Source of the DNA: Limnohabitans sp. 103DPR2
GTDB lineage: Bacteria > Pseudomonadota > Gammaproteobacteria > Burkholderiales > Burkholderiaceae_C
DNA length: 64,000 nucleotides
Direction: 5' to 3'
Assembly (NCBI RefSeq): GCF_001412575.1
Contig: NZ_CP011834.1
Location: 2,728,001 to 2,792,000, forward strand
Positions 6,424 to 15,214 of this stretch are shown here, piece by piece; the first letter of the stretch is position 1; each line of letters begins with the position of its first letter. The position numbers were made by a program, and so were the translations under genes. Under the pieces are notes generated by a model. It searched no databases and was not told the DNA's origin. It worked only from the letters and a program-made list of their open reading frames with translations.

Positions 6424-8904
6424 ATGAATCACCCCGCAGAAGCCTCTCAATTGTCTGGTGCATTGCCGTTTTTATCTCCCCAGCCTATCAGCACCGACGT
6501 ACTGAAGGAAAAGTACCTCAAGCACGGTGAAACTACCATCAACGAGATCTATGACCGCGTGGCCCGTGCCTTGGCCAGCGTTGAAAAACCTGAGCTGCAA
6601 GCCGAATACGAGGCCCGATTTCGTTGCAACCTGGAGGCGGGCGCCATTGGTGCGGGTCGCATCATGAACGCGGCGGGTGCAGGTATCCAGGCCACGTTGA
6701 TCAACTGCTTTGTACAGCCGGTGGGCGACTGCATCCAGGGTGTGGACAACGACGGCTACCCGGGCATTTACGAAGCATTGCGCGAAGCAGCTGAAACCAT
6801 GCGACGAGGCGGCGGCGTGGGCTACGACTTCTCGCGTATCCGCCCCAAGGGTGCATGCGTCAAAGGCACGGCATCCATCGCATCCGGCCCCTGCAGCTAC
6901 ATCAATGTGTTCGATCAGTCTTGTGCTACGGTCGAAAGCGCTGGTGCGCGGCGTGGTGCGCAAATGGGCGTACTGCGCATCGACCACCCCGATGTGCTCG
7001 AATTCATCACTGCCAAGCGCACGCCAGGCCGTTGGAACAACTTCAATGTCTCCGTGGGTGTGACCGATGCTTTCATCAGCGCTGTCCAACGAGGCACCGA
7101 CTGGTCGCTCGTGCACCCGTCTGAGCCGGGGGCCGAGCAGATCCAGCAAGGCGCCCATGCCCGAGCCGATGGCCAATGGGTTTACCGTAGGGTGCCCGCC
7201 CGAGAGCTGTGGGACACCATCATGACATCGGCCTACGACTTTGCCGAACCCGGTATCTTGTTTCTAGATCGCATCCAGACTGACAACAACCTGCGTGCGG
7301 TCGAGTCAATCAACGCGACCAATCCCTGCGGCGAGCAACCCCTGCCGCCCTACGGCTGCTGCGATCTGGGCCCAATCATCCTACCGAAGTTTGTGCGCCA
7401 TGCCTTCAACCATGGTGGAGAGGCCAACTTTGACTTTGAAGGGTTTGCACAAAGCGTGGCACTGCAGGTCCGTGCGCTCGACAATGTGCTGGAGCTGACG
7501 CACTGGCCGCTTCCCCAGCAACAGCAAGAGGCGCAGGCCAAGCGCCGTATTGGCGTGGGCTTTACAGGGCTGGGCGATGCGCTTGTGATGATGGGTCTGC
7601 CCTACAACTTGATCGAAGGCCGCAACATGGCCCGTCGCATTGCCGAGTGCATGCGTGATGCGGCCTATACCGCATCAGTTGCGCTGGCGAAAGAGAAGGG
7701 CGCTTTTCCTCTGTTGGATGTTCATACTTACCTAGCTGAAGGCACCTTTGCCAGCCGCTTACCCGACGCCATCAAGGCCCAGATTCAACAGCACGGTTTG
7801 CGCAACAGCCACCTGCTGTCGATCGCGCCCACTGGCACCGTGAGCTTGGCATTTGCCGACAACGCATCCAATGGTATCGAACCTGCCTTCAGTTGGAACT
7901 ACACCCGGAAAAAGCGAGAAGCCGACGGCACTTTTAGCGAATACGAAGTGCAGGACCATGCTTTCCGACTGTATAAGGCCCTAGGTGGTGACGCGTCTAA
8001 GCTGCCACCAGCCTTTGTGGGCGCGTTAGAAATGAGCGCGCAAGACCACATCGCAATGATGCAGGCAGTGCAGCCTTACATCGACACCTCAATTTCCAAG
8101 ACGGTTAACGTTGCCGCTGACTACCCCTACGAGGACTTTAAAAACTTGTACATGCAGGCATGGAGCGCTCGCCTCAAAGGTCTGGCCACCTACCGGCCCA
8201 ACAGCATTCTGGGAGCAGTGTTAGAAGTTAAAACTGGAGAATCCGCTGTAGCAGTTCCCCACAGCTCTGCTACGTTCGCAACCTCCGCCACTATGGTGGA
8301 TCCGATGCGCGCAGTCATCGAAAGCCGACCGCTTGGAGCGCTCGATGCCGTGGCCGAAAAAATTGAATACTGGACCAACGAAGGCGCAAAGTCGCTTTAC
8401 TTGATTGTGTCTTTCCTCCCACTGTCGGGCTGTGAAGGCAGGGGCACAGTGGAACGAGCCATTGAATTTTTCATGCCTGTGGGCCAAAGCGGCGAATCGC
8501 AGCAGTGGATCACGTCCAGCATGCGATTACTCTCACTAGCGGCGCGAGGAGGCTTTCTGGAGCGCGCTCTGTCTGATATGCGAAAAGTGGCCTGGGATCG
8601 TGGACCAGTGCGCTGCGGCTCCAAAGTGCGCGAAGACGGATCCAGTATGCCTCTATGGCACGACTCCGAAGTCGCCGCCATTGCATGGTCCATTCAAAAC
8701 ATTTTGGACCTGCGATCCCATCGTCAGCACAATACCAAAGAGCAGATGCTTCCATTGGATGAAATTAAAAATCCCCCAGCTGCCGCTTCAGCCAGCGTGG
8801 CGTTGGCCGGAAAAAAATGCGCCGACTGCGGTGCGCATGCCGTTATTAAGAAAGACGGTTGCGACTACTGTACGGCGTGCGGGTTTGTTGGGGCTTGTGG
8901 GTGA
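6424..8904 (+). CDS. nrdJ: adenosylcobalamin-dependent (class II) ribonucleoside-diphosphate reductase
   Basis: An 826-residue NrdJ. The ten-stranded reductase barrel shows the active-site N-x-C-x-E in NPCGEQPLPPYGCC (N300, C302, E304), the early LINCFVQP cysteine (C95), GGGVGYDFSRIRPKG, and the SIAPTGTVS phosphate loop. The C-terminus ends in a zinc-ribbon-like CADCG...CDYCTACG (from C799) that re-reduces the active site. Class II enzymes use vitamin B12 to make the thiyl radical and need no oxygen, so they support DNA synthesis during anaerobic nitrate respiration. AAGGAG precedes the start. The gene is 37 bases after the acyl-CoA dehydrogenase and probably co-transcribed. No cobalamin riboswitch fits in that gap. 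Confidence 0.95.
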   Translation: MNHPAEASQLSGALPFLSPQPISTDVLKEKYLKHGETTINEIYDRVARALASVEKPELQAEYEARFRCNLEAGAIGAGRIMNAAGAGIQATLINCFVQPVGDCIQGVDNDGYPGIYEALREAAETMRRGGGVGYDFSRIRPKGACVKGTASIASGPCSYINVFDQSCATVESAGARRGAQMGVLRIDHPDVLEFITAKRTPGRWNNFNVSVGVTDAFISAVQRGTDWSLVHPSEPGAEQIQQGAHARADGQWVYRRVPARELWDTIMTSAYDFAEPGILFLDRIQTDNNLRAVESINATNPCGEQPLPPYGCCDLGPIILPKFVRHAFNHGGEANFDFEGFAQSVALQVRALDNVLELTHWPLPQQQQEAQAKRRIGVGFTGLGDALVMMGLPYNLIEGRNMARRIAECMRDAAYTASVALAKEKGAFPLLDVHTYLAEGTFASRLPDAIKAQIQQHGLRNSHLLSIAPTGTVSLAFADNASNGIEPAFSWNYTRKKREADGTFSEYEVQDHAFRLYKALGGDASKLPPAFVGALEMSAQDHIAMMQAVQPYIDTSISKTVNVAADYPYEDFKNLYMQAWSARLKGLATYRPNSILGAVLEVKTGESAVAVPHSSATFATSATMVDPMRAVIESRPLGALDAVAEKIEYWTNEGAKSLYLIVSFLPLSGCEGRGTVERAIEFFMPVGQSGESQQWITSSMRLLSLAARGGFLERALSDMRKVAWDRGPVRCGSKVREDGSSMPLWHDSEVAAIAWSIQNILDLRSHRQHNTKEQMLPLDEIKNPPAAASASVALAGKKCADCGAHAVIKKDGCDYCTACGFVGACG

Positions 8905-8970
8905 TGCTGAGAGTTGCCAGCATGAGCAAATTCATGCATTGGCGGATCGTTGCTTATAAAAGGCATTCAT

Positions 8971-8983
8971 AATGCACATTTAA
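8971..8983. promoter_or_regulatory. possible NsrR half-palindrome upstream of nsrR
   Basis: GCATTCATAATGC is a perfect 5-bp inverted repeat with a three-base centre, about 35 bases upstream of the nsrR start. It resembles the GCATT/AATGC core of enterobacterial NsrR sites more than the AGATTCA sites next to ytfE. It may serve autoregulation, but the match is short. Confidence 0.3.
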
Positions 8984-9016
8984 GGCTGACGCCTCTAAAA
9001 CCAAGACTTCACAACC

Positions 9017-9490
9017 ATGCGACTGACCCAATGGACCGATTACAGTTTGCGCGTACTAATGTATTGCGCGCAATGTGAGTCGCTGCAGACAGTGGCGACC
9101 ATACAAACCATTGCTGATCAGCACGACATCTCCAAAAGCCACCTTACTAAGATTGTTATGACGCTGGCGGCCGATGGTTATTTGCTGACAAGTCGGGGGC
9201 GGGGCGGAGGCATTCGGCTAGGGCGACCTGCGTCGCAGATCGTGCTGGGTGAGGTGGTGCGCAAGACCGAAACCGACTTTCAGATGGTTGAGTGCTTTGG
9301 TGATGTGCCCAGCAGTTGCGCATTGATGCCTGCCTGCTATTTGAAACAAATTTTGGCCGAAGCGCTGGATGCGTTTTGGGCCAAACTTGATGGGGTCACT
9401 TTGGCTGATTTGATGAACACCACACAAGAGCGATTGCTCGGTTTTCAAACACTTACGTTTCAGCCCAAAGCGGTCAGAGTCAAAGCATGA
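9017..9490 (+). CDS. nsrR: Rrf2-family nitric-oxide-sensing repressor NsrR
   Basis: A 157-residue Rrf2 protein. The N-terminal winged helix (MRLTQWTDYSLRVLMY) includes D8, the non-cysteine cluster ligand described in Streptomyces NsrR. The recognition helix region is DISKSHLTKIVMTLAADGYL, followed by the wing RGRGGGIRLGR. Three cysteines, C93, C101 and C107, form the C-x7-C-x5-C set that holds the [4Fe-4S] cluster. NO destroys the cluster and lifts repression of NO-defence genes. Target-like palindromes are at 4952-5004 and perhaps 8971. The stop overlaps the narX start by four bases, so the NO sensor and nitrate sensor are co-expressed. Confidence 0.93.
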   Translation: MRLTQWTDYSLRVLMYCAQCESLQTVATIQTIADQHDISKSHLTKIVMTLAADGYLLTSRGRGGGIRLGRPASQIVLGEVVRKTETDFQMVECFGDVPSSCALMPACYLKQILAEALDAFWAKLDGVTLADLMNTTQERLLGFQTLTFQPKAVRVKA

Positions 9491-11397
9491 AACACACTGC
9501 CTCCCTGTCGGCCAAGTTGGTGCGTATAGGCGCGGGATTGTTGGTTGTCGTGCTGATCTCGATTGGCCTGACCCTATGGGTGACTTGGAAGCTCAGCGGC
9601 GGAGCGGCTGCTTTGAACGAGGCTGGGCGCATGCGAATGCAAACATGGCGTCTGACTAGTGAGGTGCAGGCGCAGTTGCCAGTCACTGAAATTGAAAAGT
9701 TGACTCGTGAATTTGACCGGAGCATGCTGGTGCTCAAAAACGGCGATGCAACGCGACCCCTTTTTGTGCCTTGGAACGATGTCGTTCATCGGCGCTACAG
9801 CGAAGTGGAGGACTTGTGGCACAACCAGAAAAGCCTGTTCATGTCTCAACCTTCGCTGAACCATGCCAGTTTGGTGCAACACGCTAACACTTTTTTGGGG
9901 GCAATTGACAGCTTCGTCTTGTCCATCGAAGACCAGATGACTGGGTTGACGGCAATTCTCAATCTCTTCCAGTTCGTAATGATGGCACTGGCCATTGGCG
10001 GCGCAGTCATTATGCTGTACACAGGTTATATGTATGTGATCAATCCGTTGAGCCATTTGCGCGATGGGTTGCACAAGATTGAGTCGGCTAAATTTTCGGT
10101 ACGAGTCGATGTGTCCTCGAACGACGAATTTGGTCAGGTGGCCTCAAGTTTTAACCGTATGGCGGCTACTTTGCAGTCTTTGTACGGCAATTTGGAAGGC
10201 CAGGTAGCTGCCAAGACGCAGCGTATTGTGGCGCAAAAGGAGCGACTTGAAGCGTTGTATGCCGTGAGCGTCTTTCTGGCGCAGACCAATGACTTGACCG
10301 AGTTGACCCAGGGCTTTGTGCAAAGGGTGCGTCGGATGATGCGAGCCGATGCGATGGCTCTGCGATGGTCGGGCGAAGATCCCAGCAAATCGCTATTGTT
10401 GGCGTCCGACGAATTTCCAGAACTCATGCAGGAAGAGGAGAAATGTCTGATGACGGGGGCTTGCGCCTGCGGTCAGCCTCAGTCGGATGCCCGCACGCGT
10501 GTGATCCCGATCATGAACAGCGATGTGGCTCCCTTGCAACACTGCTCGCGCATGGGCTATGTTGGCATGATCTCTGTGCCTGTACGCATGCATAACAAGG
10601 TACTGGGGGAGATCAATTTGTTCTACAAAAGTCAGGTCAGCCTGCCTGCCGAAGAGTTGGAATTGATGGACACACTGGCTAGTCACCTCGCCACAGCGGT
10701 CGAGGGCTTGCGCGCAGTGGTGTTAGACCGGGAGGCGGCCATATCGGGTGAGCGTGCTTTGTTGGCCCGCGAGTTACACGACTCAATTGCTCAGTCTCTG
10801 GTGTTTCTCAAGATTCAAGTGCAGCTATTGCGCACCGCTATGGCTAAAAAAGATGCCGACAAAACAACAATGATCTTGGGGGAGATCGACAGCGGACTCA
10901 AGGACAGCATTGCCGATGTGCGAGAGTTGCTGGTGCATTTTCGCACCCGAGCCCAGGCCGATGACATTGACCTAGCCGTGCGTGAGACCTTGCAAAAGTT
11001 CCAACACCAAACCGGCCTTAAGGTTAGCCGCAGGGTGATCGGAGAGAGCTTGCCCTTACCACAGGATGTGCAGATCCATGTGCTACACGTTTTGCAAGAG
11101 GCGTTGTCCAACGTTCGCAAACATGCAGGTGCTAGAGGAGTCGAGATCGAAATCCACAAAGGCGAGAGCTGGCGCTTTGTGGTCCGCGATGACGGCGCAG
11201 GTTTTGACGAAGGTGGTCAGCAGAGTGAGCTGCAGGTGGGCCTGAAAATTATGCGCGAGCGCGCCCAGCAGATTGGCGCAAAGGTGACCGTGGATTCAGC
11301 CATAGGACAAGGCACGGTGGTCACCTTGCAGGTGCCAACGCTCCAACCGTCTCCATCTAAAACCAAACCGACAGAGATCCTGTCCTCTTTAGGATGA
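9487..11397 (+). CDS. narX: nitrate/nitrite sensor histidine kinase NarX
   Basis: A 636-residue membrane kinase. TM1 is about 12-34. Immediately after it is the nitrate-binding P-box NEAGRMRMQTWRL (44-56), then a periplasmic helical domain, TM2 about 153-184 and a HAMP domain. A GAF-like central module holds the NarX cysteine cluster C320, C326, C328 and C353. The HisKA_3 box ARELHDSIAQSL carries phospho-acceptor H431, followed by a HATPase domain (EALSNVRKHAGA, RDDGAGFD). It senses periplasmic nitrate/nitrite and phosphorylates NarL, whose gene overlaps its 3' end by four bases. Confidence 0.95.
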   Translation: MKHTASLSAKLVRIGAGLLVVVLISIGLTLWVTWKLSGGAAALNEAGRMRMQTWRLTSEVQAQLPVTEIEKLTREFDRSMLVLKNGDATRPLFVPWNDVVHRRYSEVEDLWHNQKSLFMSQPSLNHASLVQHANTFLGAIDSFVLSIEDQMTGLTAILNLFQFVMMALAIGGAVIMLYTGYMYVINPLSHLRDGLHKIESAKFSVRVDVSSNDEFGQVASSFNRMAATLQSLYGNLEGQVAAKTQRIVAQKERLEALYAVSVFLAQTNDLTELTQGFVQRVRRMMRADAMALRWSGEDPSKSLLLASDEFPELMQEEEKCLMTGACACGQPQSDARTRVIPIMNSDVAPLQHCSRMGYVGMISVPVRMHNKVLGEINLFYKSQVSLPAEELELMDTLASHLATAVEGLRAVVLDREAAISGERALLARELHDSIAQSLVFLKIQVQLLRTAMAKKDADKTTMILGEIDSGLKDSIADVRELLVHFRTRAQADDIDLAVRETLQKFQHQTGLKVSRRVIGESLPLPQDVQIHVLHVLQEALSNVRKHAGARGVEIEIHKGESWRFVVRDDGAGFDEGGQQSELQVGLKIMRERAQQIGAKVTVDSAIGQGTVVTLQVPTLQPSPSKTKPTEILSSLG

Positions 11398-12074
11398 TCG
11401 AACCTATTGAGCTTTTGGTGGTCGATGACCACACCTTGTTCCGCCGGGGGCTGATGGCCCTGTTATCGCAGGACGAGCGCTTTCGCATAGTGGGAGAGGC
11501 AGGTGATGTGGGTGAGGCCTTGCGTGTGCTGGCCACAACACGGCCACATATGTTGCTGTTGGACAACCACCTGCCTGGTGTAAAGGGGGTGGATGCCATT
11601 GGATCGCTTAAAGAGTTGGCCCCTGATTTGCGCATCCTGATGCTCACCGTAAGCGAAGATGAGGACGATTTGTCCCGAGCCCTGCACAACGGGGCCGATG
11701 GTTATTTACTCAAAACCTCCGAATCGGATCAACTGTGCGAGGCACTGGTCAAGGTGCATGAAGGTCATTCGGTCATCAGTCCGACCATGCTGAACAAACT
11801 GGTGTCTGGATTGCGCCAGCCTGCTGTTACGCCTCTGGCACCTGAAAACATTCCCATCTCGGAAGACCCTTTGCAGTTGCTACACATGCTCTCGCCTCGC
11901 GAAAAAGATATCTTTATCTTGGTGGCTCAAAGCCTGAGCAACAAGCAAATTGCCCGTGATCTGGACATTGCCGAAACCACTGTGAAGATCCACATTCAGC
12001 ACATCTTCAAAAAGATGATGCTGAATTCCCGGGTTCAGATCGCGATTTTCGCGGCAACAAACGGAATTGTTTGA
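11394..12074 (+). CDS. narL: NarL-type nitrate/nitrite response regulator
   Basis: A 226-residue two-domain regulator. The receiver domain has the acidic pair D11/D12, the phospho-acceptor D57 in MLLLDNHLPG, and the LTVSEDEDD switch strand. The C-terminal LuxR/FixJ helix-turn-helix (LSPREKDIFILVAQSLSNKQIARDLDIAETTVKIHIQHIFKK, written here in part only as its start LSPREKDIF and end IQHIFKK) binds DNA. It is translationally coupled to narX. Its expected targets are the narK and narG promoters downstream. A strong hairpin follows the gene. Confidence 0.93.
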   Translation: MIEPIELLVVDDHTLFRRGLMALLSQDERFRIVGEAGDVGEALRVLATTRPHMLLLDNHLPGVKGVDAIGSLKELAPDLRILMLTVSEDEDDLSRALHNGADGYLLKTSESDQLCEALVKVHEGHSVISPTMLNKLVSGLRQPAVTPLAPENIPISEDPLQLLHMLSPREKDIFILVAQSLSNKQIARDLDIAETTVKIHIQHIFKKMMLNSRVQIAIFAATNGIV

Positions 12075-12097
12075 TATTCGTCAATTTTCATAGTTCC

Positions 12098-12134
12098 AAA
12101 GGAGGATGAAGGTCAGCTCTTCATCCTCCTTTTG
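12098..12134 (+). terminator. hairpin terminator after narL
   Basis: AAAGGAGGATGAAG (12098-12111) pairs perfectly over 14 bp with CTTCATCCTCCTTT (12119-12132), with a seven-base loop and a short T-run. It separates the nsrR-narXL unit from narK. The remaining bases up to 12215 must hold the narK promoter. I could not see a convincing FNR box or NarL heptamer pair there. Confidence 0.75.
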
Positions 12135-12215
12135 CTTGAGGGTAGATAACCTTCAGATGGATACCCAAGGCTTGCTCAAAAAACCACACTCAACGCATGA
12201 GTTTGGAGAATACAA

Positions 12216-13493
12216 ATGGCAAGTAATCTGGTTCAACAGCGCAAAGCATGGTCGGTGCTGATTGTCAGCACCCTGGCATTCACGGTTTGCTTCATGGTGT
12301 GGATGATGTTTGGTGTGATCGGCGTGCCGATCAAAAAAATGCTGAACCTGAATACCACGCAATTCGGCTTGTTGATGGCTATGCCAGTGTTGACTGGCTC
12401 GTTGGTTAGGGTGCCGCTGGGCATCTGGACCGACCGTTATGGCGGACGCATCGTCATGACGTTGCTGATGGCTTTAACGGTGCCGGCGATCTGGCTCATG
12501 TCTTACGCCACATCTTATTGGCATTTTTTGGTGATCGGCTTGTTTGTAGGTCTTGCGGGTGGATCGTTTTCAGTGGGTACGCCTTACGTGGCGCGCTGGT
12601 TTTCCAAAAATAAACAGGGCATGGCCATGGGGGTTTACGGCGCAGGCAACTCGGGCTCAGCCGTCAATAAATTTGTGGCTCCGTTGATCCTGGTGGCATT
12701 TGGCTGGACGGCCGTGCCACAGGTGTATGCGGCCATCATGGCGATCACGGTGGTGCTGTTCTGGTTGTTCAGCCATAGCGATCCGACGCACCTGGTGCAA
12801 AGTCAAGTGTCATTAAAGGACCAGATCAAGTCGCTCAAAGACCCCCGCGTACTCAAGTACTGCCAGTACTACAGCATCGTGTTTGGTGGCTACGTGGCGC
12901 TTGCTTTGTGGATGGTGCAGTACTACATCGGTGAATACAGTCTAGATATCCGCGTGGCGGCTTTGCTGGCAGCTTGCTTCTCTCTGCCCGGTGGCGTGCT
13001 GCGCGCCGTGGGTGGGGTGCTCAGCGACAAATACGGAGCGCACAACGTCACATGGTGGGTGATGTGGGTCAGCTGGATCTGCCTCTTCCTTCTGTCCTAT
13101 CCGCAAACTGAATTCACTATCGCCACCGTGACTGGGCCGCAAACCTTCGTCATTGGCCTGAACGTCTATACCTTCACAGTTTTACTGTTCATCCTGGGTA
13201 TAGCGTTTGCCTTCGGCAAGGCGAGCGTTTTCAAGTACATCGCCAATGACTACTCCGGCAACATTGGCGCCATCAGTGGCATCGTTGGCTTAGCTGGTGG
13301 CCTGGGTGGCTTTGTCTTACCTATCTTGTTTGGTGCGCTGGTGGACCTGACCGGCGTGCGCAGCAGCGCCTTCATGCTGATGTACGGCGTGGTCTGGGTC
13401 TCTCTCATCTGGATGTACTGGACCGAAGTGCGCCAGACCGACGTCATGGGGCCAAGGGAATTGATCGCTGCACCAGCCGAGCAGCGCACCTAA
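12216..13493 (+). CDS. narK: nitrate/nitrite MFS transporter, NarK1 type
   Basis: A 425-residue major facilitator protein with twelve predicted membrane segments. It carries the MFS motif GIWTDRYGGR and a nitrate-signature-like glycine-rich helix (GVYGAGNSGSAVNKF), with a second one near the C-terminus (ISGIVGLAGGLGGF). NarK1-type proteins are proton/nitrate symporters that start nitrate uptake before nitrite is available. It is the first gene of the narK1-narK2-narGHJI run. A GGAG ribosome binding site lies seven bases upstream of the ATG. Confidence 0.92.
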   Translation: MASNLVQQRKAWSVLIVSTLAFTVCFMVWMMFGVIGVPIKKMLNLNTTQFGLLMAMPVLTGSLVRVPLGIWTDRYGGRIVMTLLMALTVPAIWLMSYATSYWHFLVIGLFVGLAGGSFSVGTPYVARWFSKNKQGMAMGVYGAGNSGSAVNKFVAPLILVAFGWTAVPQVYAAIMAITVVLFWLFSHSDPTHLVQSQVSLKDQIKSLKDPRVLKYCQYYSIVFGGYVALALWMVQYYIGEYSLDIRVAALLAACFSLPGGVLRAVGGVLSDKYGAHNVTWWVMWVSWICLFLLSYPQTEFTIATVTGPQTFVIGLNVYTFTVLLFILGIAFAFGKASVFKYIANDYSGNIGAISGIVGLAGGLGGFVLPILFGALVDLTGVRSSAFMLMYGVVWVSLIWMYWTEVRQTDVMGPRELIAAPAEQRT

Positions 13494-13514
13494 ACCTTTT
13501 AAAGGAACTACAGC

Positions 13515-15155
13515 ATGAACACATCTTCTAAGCAAACCGCAGGAAGCTCAACCGATATTGACGACTGGCGTCCCGAAGACGAAAAATTTTGGGAAAACAC
13601 CGGCAAGCGCATCGCCTACCGCAACCTCTGGATCTCAGTGCCTGCTCTCTTATGCGGCTTCGCCATCTGGGGCATGTGGGGCATCATCACCGTGCAGATG
13701 CTAAACCTGGGCTTCCCGTTCAGTCAAGCCGAGCTGTTCAGCCTCACGGCCATCTCGGGCCTAGCGGGCGCGACCATGCGCATTCCCGCTTCGTTTTTGA
13801 TTCGCTTGTCCGGTGGGCGTAACACCATTTTCTTGACAACCGCCATGCTGCTGGCTCCAGCCGTAGGCACGGGCATTGCCTTGCAGCACCCCGAGTGGCC
13901 CTTGTGGGTTTTCCAGCTCATGGCCTTGTGGTCGGGCGTGGGCGGCGGCAACTTCGCGAGCTCCATGTCCAACATTGGCACTTTTTTCCCTAAGCGTCTG
14001 CAGGGCACGGCGCTGGGGCTGAATGCGGGTTTGGGCAATTTTGGTGTGACTACCATGCAGATTGTGATTCCGCTGGTCATGACCGTGAGCCTGTTTGGTG
14101 ACCTGGGCGGTGAACCCATGACGCTGGTGAAAGACAGCGGTTGGATTCTCGGCAAGATCACCGCAGGCACGACCACCTGGGTGCAAAACGCAGGCTTTGC
14201 CTGGGTACTGTCGCTGGTGCCTTTGTCGGTGATCTGCTTTTTCGGCATGAATAATCTGACCACCGTCTCGCCCAACATGGGCGGCACCATACCCGCCTTT
14301 TTGAAAATCATCTGGCTCTACACCTTGTCGTTCTTGCCTGCCGGGGTGGGCCTGTATTTGTACCTGCCCGCACCAAGCGGTTTGGGTATGCTCAACATGT
14401 GGCTGACCATGCCGCTCATCATCGTGAGCACATTGATGGTGATGAAGCTCACCGCCTTTGGAACCATGAAGGACAACATCGCGGCCCAGTTTTCGATTTT
14501 CAAGAACAAACACACCTGGGCCATGACGGTGCTCTACATTGTCACCTTCGGCAGCTTCATCGGCTTTTCGATGGCCTTGCCGCTGTCGATCACGGTGATC
14601 TTTGGCATCAGCCATGTGCCAGATGCCAGCGGCGTGCTGCAGCACACCCTCAAAAACCCCAACGCGCCTTCGGCCCTGACCTATGCCTGGATCGGCCCCT
14701 TTGTGGGCGCGCTGGTCCGGCCGATTGGCGGCTGGCTGTCGGATAAGACTGGCGGATCCATCGTCACGCAATGCATCTCGGCGGTGATGGTGGTGGCCTC
14801 GGGGGCGGTGGGTTATGTCATGTGGTTGGCCTACCAGTCGACCACGCCTGAGCAGTACTTTTTGATGTTCATGCTTCTGTTTGTTTTGTTGTTCACTGCC
14901 AGTGGCATTGGCAATGGCTCGACCTTTCGCAGCATCGCAGTGATTTTTGACCGCCAGCAAGCCGGCCCCGTGCTGGGCTGGACATCTGCGGTGGCTGCCT
15001 ACGGCGCTTTCATCGCGCCCGTAGTGATTGGCCAGCAGATCAAGGCGGGCTCTCCCGAGGTGGCGATGTATGGCTTTGCCGTGTTTTACGCGCTGTGCCT
15101 TGGGCTCAACTGGTGGTTTTACCTGCGCGCCGGAGCGGAGATCCGCAACCCCTGA
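13515..15155 (+). CDS. narK2: nitrate/nitrite antiporter, NarK2 type
   Basis: A 546-residue transporter. It starts with a hydrophilic N-terminus (DDWRPEDEKFWENTGKRIA) typical of NarK2, then twelve membrane segments with the signature helices GLNAGLGNFGVTTMQ and the GGWLSDKTGGS loop. NarK2-type proteins exchange external nitrate for internal nitrite. Together with the preceding narK1 gene (21-base gap) it mirrors the fused NarK1-NarK2 protein of Paracoccus as two separate genes. An insertion between the central helices makes it longer than NarK1. Confidence 0.92.
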   Translation: MNTSSKQTAGSSTDIDDWRPEDEKFWENTGKRIAYRNLWISVPALLCGFAIWGMWGIITVQMLNLGFPFSQAELFSLTAISGLAGATMRIPASFLIRLSGGRNTIFLTTAMLLAPAVGTGIALQHPEWPLWVFQLMALWSGVGGGNFASSMSNIGTFFPKRLQGTALGLNAGLGNFGVTTMQIVIPLVMTVSLFGDLGGEPMTLVKDSGWILGKITAGTTTWVQNAGFAWVLSLVPLSVICFFGMNNLTTVSPNMGGTIPAFLKIIWLYTLSFLPAGVGLYLYLPAPSGLGMLNMWLTMPLIIVSTLMVMKLTAFGTMKDNIAAQFSIFKNKHTWAMTVLYIVTFGSFIGFSMALPLSITVIFGISHVPDASGVLQHTLKNPNAPSALTYAWIGPFVGALVRPIGGWLSDKTGGSIVTQCISAVMVVASGAVGYVMWLAYQSTTPEQYFLMFMLLFVLLFTASGIGNGSTFRSIAVIFDRQQAGPVLGWTSAVAAYGAFIAPVVIGQQIKAGSPEVAMYGFAVFYALCLGLNWWFYLRAGAEIRNP

Positions 15156-15214
15156 GCCCTGTCTGAAAGTTGTTGACAAGGGGCGCCAACCGCCCCGCTG
15201 AATTGGAGAAAAAG

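Noticed and set aside
6472-7176. A 234-codon minus-strand frame opposite nrdJ
   Set aside because: It lies wholly within the conserved catalytic part of nrdJ and shows no protein family features.
12135-12215. FNR box before narK
   Set aside because: TTGAGGGTAGATAA is too far from the TTGAT-N4-ATCAA consensus (four mismatches), so no site is claimed.
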